Shown: in pieces, positions 31,050 through 34,955 of the stretch
How the letters are laid out: every line of letters begins with the position of its first letter
Numbering within the stretch: position 1 is the stretch's first letter
Source of the DNA: a virus
Direction: 5' to 3' (one strand)
Virus record (IMG/VR): IMGVR_UViG_3300025168_000290
Location: 1 to 34,955 of that record
DNA length: 34,955 bases
Position numbers and translations under genes: made by a program
Notes under the pieces: generated by a model
What the model was told of the DNA's origin: nothing
Database searches by the model: none
The model's input: the letters and a program-made list of their open reading frames with translations, nothing else

Positions 31050-33491
31050 TCATTTTTCCTCCTTCAATAATTTTAATACTTCCTCAGTCCACTGGTTGTT
31101 GTCAGCCATTTGGTTACTCAGGAACTTGCTCATCAGGTCAGACAATAGGCCATAAGCGGCATCTAATTTATTCAAACCATTCCACCCATCTATCCACATC
31201 TTCGGTGTGACATCGGCATACTTCTTCTCTCTAAGTAAAGATGCAACTGCATAACTATCGACAGACGATACTTCTTTACCACCGGCCATGAACACCTCAG
31301 GGTAAGTGGTAGACAATAACTGAGAGCCTACATTACCATACTTTAGATTGACAACTAAGACATCATTCTTGATACATAATTCACATGTACTAATACCACA
31401 TGGAACATAACTTTCCTCAGTTGAGTATTTGTTATTGTAGTGTAGTAGTTTAGGTCCACATGCTATTGATGCATTCCTAATTGACTCAGGCACATCTAAA
31501 TCACTAGCGATGAAATGTTGACGGAAGTAGGATGCACCTTTACCGTTTAGGAAACCAAATATTTCTACCCAATCATTAGTGGGTGCTTTGTTACCTTTGT
31601 TTGCATCACCATCAAGGAACTCTCTTGCTAACTCATAGGTTCTAAACATATATGATAAAGACTCAGGTGAATGGGAGAATAGTCCCTTCTGATTACCTGC
31701 ACTATCTACATGCATTGTACTGTAATCAAAGGCTTTTCTGCTTAGGAACTTGTTATACAAGAAGCCACCATTGTGTTCTAGGTTCTTTGCTAGATTCACT
31801 TCACCTATCAAATCGTTTAGTGTTTCTTGATTTGGCTCTGCTAAGAATACATTCACACTCTTACAAACATCAGCCCCTCTTGATGCACATGCACCCCAGT
31901 TAGCACCACCAAAACTTGTGTGTGTGCCCCAACCAGTAGAGAACTGTTTCTTACACCATCTCAAAGCCATTTCCATTTCAACTGTATCTAAGTTTAGTTG
32001 CTCAAGTAAAGCATAGTAATGTTGTCTTGTATTACCAGCGTGCTTTTCTCCTGACAACTCTTCCCATTCAGTTTCACCCATAATTGCTGTTAAGGTAGGC
32101 CAAAGGTCTACACAAATATTCTTTTTGTTACCTTGAGAATATCTCATCTCACCTAGTGAGAGAGCAAGGATAGCCTTAACCATCCAACCAACGAAGCCAC
32201 CTGCTAAGTAAGCAGTCTCTATACCATTGTAGTTTAGCCCAACCCATTGGTGGAAGAAGTGAGCAAACCATCCCTGTTGTCTTTGCCAGTGTGTCTGTGA
32301 ACGTAGTAGTCCAGCCTTGAATGCCTCGATGTATTCAGGTACACATGGGTTGTAAGGTTGAGGTACGATATCCCAATTAGGGTCAAGTGCAAGCCATGTT
32401 TGTGAACCTTCTGTAAACCTATCACCCACGTTTACTTCACCTACTATGTATGGTATACTATGCTGTCTTGCATGAGCGCAAATGTGTGACATAAGAGAGC
32501 CAGTTGGATGAGATATAACAAATCCATCAGGGCATAAGTCTCTTGTGATGTTGGCTTCTAACCACGCCACTTCTTCCAAACCTGATGCAGTCCACACTTC
32601 TTTGGCTTCACATCTCCCAGTTGAGCCAGCACTACCATCTATGTTAGCAACACGCTCAACACCGTTTTCATCTATGTAGGTAAAAGGTAATTCTCTAGGT
32701 GGATTAGGGGGTGAGCCACGTATCTGTGTAATGAAAGGTTCAGAGCCACCGCCCATTTTTCTCTTGAAGTCCTCATCTCTTTGATAGACAAACTCTAACT
32801 CATAGTTAGTTGTCTTGGTGGATGTATCAAACTCACAATTAGGATTAACCATGTGTATGTCGTTTGATAGATATGTTTGTTCAGGATTCAGTGCGAAGTA
32901 TAACATTCTTCCAGTCTCTTCATTGATACCTGCTGTGATACCATCGTGACCCTCAGCAACAGCCGCAAACTGTTGAGGCGCAAGCACACAACTAGATGTG
33001 GCGTTGATGAATGGTTGTAGAATTAGGCTACCCTTAGGGTCATGCTCTTCCATACTTTTAACTAACTTTTTCCAAGAATCTTCTAGTGTCTCTTGTGTAA
33101 CACTCAAGGAATCTAAGACACCATGTCTAGCCGTTAGAGGACATGTACGGAGGAAAGCAGTCTTACCATCCTCACACTTAGGTAGTAGTCTATCGAAAGC
33201 GGATTGAACTACCTCGTATGTATCTGTGAGTAATATTAATTCTGTCTTAGGTGGCTTCCATCTAACCTCACCTGAATTGTAGTGCATCTGATACTTTATC
33301 GCATCACTTGCCTTCTGAGAAGTACATAGTATTCTTCGCTCTTGGCTAATTGTACTGAACTGTATACTGCTCTTCTTCACTTGCTTTGCATTTGTTTCTT
33401 TGGCCGTGTTGAAGAAGTCTGCGAACAGTTCTTCTACACTCATACCTTTGGTGTCATCATCTTTTGTCTCATCGTCTTTTGTCATCGTCAT
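31050..33491 (-). CDS. PEP-utiliser/dikinase-like protein with phosphohistidine swivel domain
   Basis: 813 aa. Residues 330-352 read TGSLMSHICAHARQHSIPYIVGE, as TG..xSH..A.AR...IP.IVG, the PEP-utiliser/PPDK swivelling domain with phospho-accepting H336. The N-terminal half has FLRTCPLTARHG around 113-124 and GSLILQPFINATSSCV at 154-169, similar to the ATP-grasp of PEP synthase and rifampicin phosphotransferase. The C-terminal 430 residues are not recognised and contain CGISTCELC. It may transfer phosphate from ATP via His336 to an unknown acceptor. Acidic N-terminus (TKDDETKDDDTK). First gene of promoter 6. Confidence 0.6.
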   Translation of the reverse strand: MTMTKDDETKDDDTKGMSVEELFADFFNTAKETNAKQVKKSSIQFSTISQERRILCTSQKASDAIKYQMHYNSGEVRWKPPKTELILLTDTYEVVQSAFDRLLPKCEDGKTAFLRTCPLTARHGVLDSLSVTQETLEDSWKKLVKSMEEHDPKGSLILQPFINATSSCVLAPQQFAAVAEGHDGITAGINEETGRMLYFALNPEQTYLSNDIHMVNPNCEFDTSTKTTNYELEFVYQRDEDFKRKMGGGSEPFITQIRGSPPNPPRELPFTYIDENGVERVANIDGSAGSTGRCEAKEVWTASGLEEVAWLEANITRDLCPDGFVISHPTGSLMSHICAHARQHSIPYIVGEVNVGDRFTEGSQTWLALDPNWDIVPQPYNPCVPEYIEAFKAGLLRSQTHWQRQQGWFAHFFHQWVGLNYNGIETAYLAGGFVGWMVKAILALSLGEMRYSQGNKKNICVDLWPTLTAIMGETEWEELSGEKHAGNTRQHYYALLEQLNLDTVEMEMALRWCKKQFSTGWGTHTSFGGANWGACASRGADVCKSVNVFLAEPNQETLNDLIGEVNLAKNLEHNGGFLYNKFLSRKAFDYSTMHVDSAGNQKGLFSHSPESLSYMFRTYELAREFLDGDANKGNKAPTNDWVEIFGFLNGKGASYFRQHFIASDLDVPESIRNASIACGPKLLHYNNKYSTEESYVPCGISTCELCIKNDVLVVNLKYGNVGSQLLSTTYPEVFMAGGKEVSSVDSYAVASLLREKKYADVTPKMWIDGWNGLNKLDAAYGLLSDLMSKFLSNQMADNNQWTEEVLKLLKEEK

Positions 33492-33509
33492 TTTCAGTTC
33501 CCTCCTTTA

Positions 33510-33533
33510 TTCAATCTCGGTTTATATAGTCAA
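33510..33533 (-). promoter_or_regulatory. conserved 24-bp TATA promoter, copy 6 (dikinase/phosphatase unit)
   Basis: Identical element 18 bases upstream of ATG 33491; a GGAGGGAAC ribosome site lies between. It heads the dikinase-like/phosphatase unit. Confidence 0.8.
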
Positions 33534-33588
33534 CAGTTCTATTGCAGGGATAGTATATACTTCCCTGATTGTAATACATCTCAGGCAT
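33511..33588 (-). CDS. possible 25-aa peptide running through promoter 6
   Basis: ATG 33588 lies two bases after the TGA of the upstream gene with a GGAGAGAGATTG ribosome-like site; the frame passes through the promoter and stops at TGA 33511-33513. Similar read-through occurs at promoter 4. Tyr/Asn-rich, unknown; may be a by-product of the promoter. Confidence 0.25.
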   Translation of the reverse strand: MPEMYYNQGSIYYPCNRTVDYINRD

Positions 33589-33590
33589 CT

Positions 33591-33830
33591 TCAATCTCTC
33601 TCCACCTCTACATAATCAAGAGACATAACGTGGAGAAGATACTCGCCAAACTCATAGCCATCATGGTAGTGTTTCGAAAGATACTCACTTCCATCACCTG
33701 CTATTTTAACAAACTGTGCATATTCTTCTGCATGAACCATCCCTTGTTCTACAAGAGCATCCTCTACACCGCGTCTGAATGCTCTTAGCAGGTGGCTTTG
33801 TTGGTGAATGAGTATGTCTGTATTAATCAT
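33591..33830 (-). CDS. hypothetical protein (79 aa), MI(N/D)TD N-terminus
   Basis: Begins MINTDI, similar to the MIDTDK start of two genes to the right. Helical, with His and Tyr (HAEEYAQF, YHDGYEFGEYLLH). ATG 33830 overlaps the TGA of the previous gene. No family recognised. Confidence 0.6.
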   Translation of the reverse strand: MINTDILIHQQSHLLRAFRRGVEDALVEQGMVHAEEYAQFVKIAGDGSEYLSKHYHDGYEFGEYLLHVMSLDYVEVERD

Positions 33831-34078
33831 TCTACATCACCCCTACTGTATTCCAATAGTGTATCACCATCATCACCAGCATACTCCATGAGTATTTTGT
33901 ATGCACAATCTAATTTGTGATACGCTTCTAACGCCTCATCTTTATTGTCGTACTTCACACACTCACTCGCCATAACATCATTAAGCGTTAACGAAGCATA
34001 TGCCTCAGATTCATCATCCCAATGATGCCAAATGCGTATTTCATACACAGGTTTTGTTTCACTTAAGTCTATCTTCAT
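33827..34078 (-). CDS. hypothetical protein (83 aa)
   Basis: From ATG 34078, preceded by a GGGGTGATAG ribosome-like sequence that lies at the end of the upstream gene. Begins MKIDLSETKPVYEIRIWHHWDD; mixed alpha/beta, acidic. Not recognised. Confidence 0.6.
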   Translation of the reverse strand: MKIDLSETKPVYEIRIWHHWDDESEAYASLTLNDVMASECVKYDNKDEALEAYHKLDCAYKILMEYAGDDGDTLLEYSRGDVE

Positions 34079-34082
34079 TCTA

Positions 34083-34346
34083 TCACCCCAAGTTATCCCT
34101 TTCATCATCCAAACCTTTACTCACTACATCAGCGAAGTAGTTTCGTATTAGTGTGGGTTCTATGATGTAGCGTTCAGCGAGGTCAAGCCTTTCACGCAAC
34201 CGCTTGACTTCTATGAGAAAGGACATAGCAATATGCCATAATTCACCTTGAACCTTACCATAAGACGTATCTGCTACATATATCCGCTTCTTTGTAGAAG
34301 GTGTGTGTTTAGCAAGAAACTCAACGTGTTTGTCTGTATCAATCAT
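34083..34346 (-). CDS. coiled-coil phage-type protein (87 aa), MIDTDK/KRLRERL
   Basis: Begins MIDTDKH and carries EVKRLRERLDLAER, a phage small-ORF coiled element also found in two other genes of the window. ATG 34346 overlaps the upstream TGA. Function unknown. Confidence 0.6.
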   Translation of the reverse strand: MIDTDKHVEFLAKHTPSTKKRIYVADTSYGKVQGELWHIAMSFLIEVKRLRERLDLAERYIIEPTLIRNYFADVVSKGLDDERDNLG

Positions 34347-34573
34347 TCTTCTTCCACCTCCATTCTTTTAACAATGTCAATTACTTCTTGAAGTTCTGCA
34401 AGGGCTTGCTTGTCCTTTAATTCAACTTCATTCAGGTTGTAAGTTTCATCTCTGTTTCCATATCCTAGATGTGACCAAATGTGCCACGGATAATCATGGT
34501 CACTTTCCACATTAGCATATTCACCATTCAGACAGTAACTTATCAATTTCAATTGTCGTTTTGTCAATTTCAT
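34343..34573 (-). CDS. hypothetical protein (76 aa)
   Basis: Starts MKLTKRQLKLISYCL, basic helical, then an acidic helix and Glu tail. ATG 34573 overlaps the upstream TGA. Not recognised. Confidence 0.6.
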   Translation of the reverse strand: MKLTKRQLKLISYCLNGEYANVESDHDYPWHIWSHLGYGNRDETYNLNEVELKDKQALAELQEVIDIVKRMEVEEE

Positions 34574-34944
34574 TCTTCAACACCTTCCAATATCCTATTT
34601 ACCTCATACCAAACTTCTGCGTGTTTATCCTTTAGCAAACTGCGAAGGGCGTTTTTCAATATCGAAGTTTCTTCGCGTAACCGCTTGACTTCTGACTTCT
34701 CCCATAATTTTAGATTCTTTTCAGTCTTTACTCTTTCACGCAACCTCTTGTAATCCGCTAGGATAAGTGGTGCGTCTGCAATCAATTGTGTGTCTGCCAA
34801 ACATCCATTCACCATTCTCGCTACGCACACATCGCCCTCTTCACCGTAGGCATCAATGTTCGCAATCAAACCAGCATCAGGTTCAGCACAATCAGCATTC
34901 CACGGTGCAGGTGTATGTCCTGTGTATTTGTCTGTGTCAATCAT
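34570..34944 (-). CDS. Ead/Ea22-like phage protein (124 aa)
   Basis: Begins MIDTDKYTGHTPAPW and has ADTQLIADAPLILADYKRLRERV. The TPAPW start and the N/D-x-x-LIAxAPxLL segment are typical of small phage Ead/Ea22-like proteins. It continues as a coiled coil. A GAGGTG ribosome site lies at 34950-34955 at the window edge. Role unknown. Confidence 0.65.
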   Translation of the reverse strand: MIDTDKYTGHTPAPWNADCAEPDAGLIANIDAYGEEGDVCVARMVNGCLADTQLIADAPLILADYKRLRERVKTEKNLKLWEKSEVKRLREETSILKNALRSLLKDKHAEVWYEVNRILEGVEE

Positions 34945-34955
34945 TCAATCACCTC

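Noticed and set aside
804-33491. Long plus-strand open frames opposite PolB, chaperonin, phosphatase and others
   Set aside because: They lie antisense to genes with clear protein motifs, are Ser/Leu/Cys-rich as expected for shadow frames, and have no coupling or promoter.
1-34955. CRISPR arrays, tRNA genes, insertion sequences or att sites
   Set aside because: The only repeated short element is the promoter; no regularly spaced repeats, cloverleaf, transposase or integrase was found by reading.

Overview
This window most likely comes from a tailed dsDNA virus of a marine archaeon, most plausibly a magrovirus-like virus of Marine Group II Euryarchaeota (Poseidoniales). That placement is inferred from gene content, not from a database search. 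It rests on a B-family DNA polymerase, a clamp-loader small subunit (RFC), a likely PCNA-type clamp, an archaeo-eukaryotic primase, an RPA-like protein, an ERCC4-type nuclease, a Cas4-like nuclease and a group II chaperonin in one tightly packed array. Promoters are TATA-box type. Many small phage-like families (DUF3846, MazG-like, tail-protein C-terminus) are mixed in. I saw no rRNA, tRNA, CRISPR array, insertion sequence or integrase.

Layout: positions 1-431 (+) are the edge of a structural module, with the C-terminus of a tail protein and one small gene. Everything from about 449 to the right end is on the minus strand. Six identical 24-bp promoter elements on the minus strand (5388-5411, 17184-17207, 19529-19552, 22493-22516, 28377-28400, 33510-33533) divide it into transcription units, read right to left. 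(a) The right edge, 34944 to 33591, holds small unknown genes that belong to a unit starting outside the window. (b) From the promoter at 33510: a PEP-utiliser/dikinase-like 813-aa protein, a protein-tyrosine-phosphatase-like protein fused to a zinc ribbon, then four unknown proteins. (c) From 28377: thirteen genes, mostly unknown, including small zinc proteins and PC4-like and SAP-like proteins. (d) From 22493: a small zinc protein, a conserved phage protein, a membrane microprotein, a four-module zinc protein, a coiled-coil zinc protein and a HipA/PI4K-like kinase. (e) From 19529: a conserved phage protein, a small unknown, a divergent DNA-ligase-like protein and another unknown. (f) From 17184: the main replication operon (RFC, RPA-like, split RecA-type ATPase with DUF3846, PCNA-like, PolB, MazG-like, Cas4-like, primase, ERCC4 nuclease). 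(g) From 5388, after a long structured leader: a P-loop helicase-like ATPase, a DnaJ-type zinc microprotein, a DEDD exonuclease, the chaperonin and small zinc proteins.

Genes are almost continuously coupled by ATGA or TAATG stop/start overlaps. Many proteins end in a Glu run whose GGAGGAAGAA-like codons double as the Shine-Dalgarno sequence for the next gene, which often begins Met-Ser-Asp/Glu. I recovered about a dozen further small genes of 19-56 codons by reading these junctions; most encode CxxC zinc knuckles. The most notable points are the physically split RecA-fold ATPase, the dikinase-like/phosphatase pair, the invariant promoter set, the unusual PolB motif C and the possible switching leader upstream of the helicase gene.
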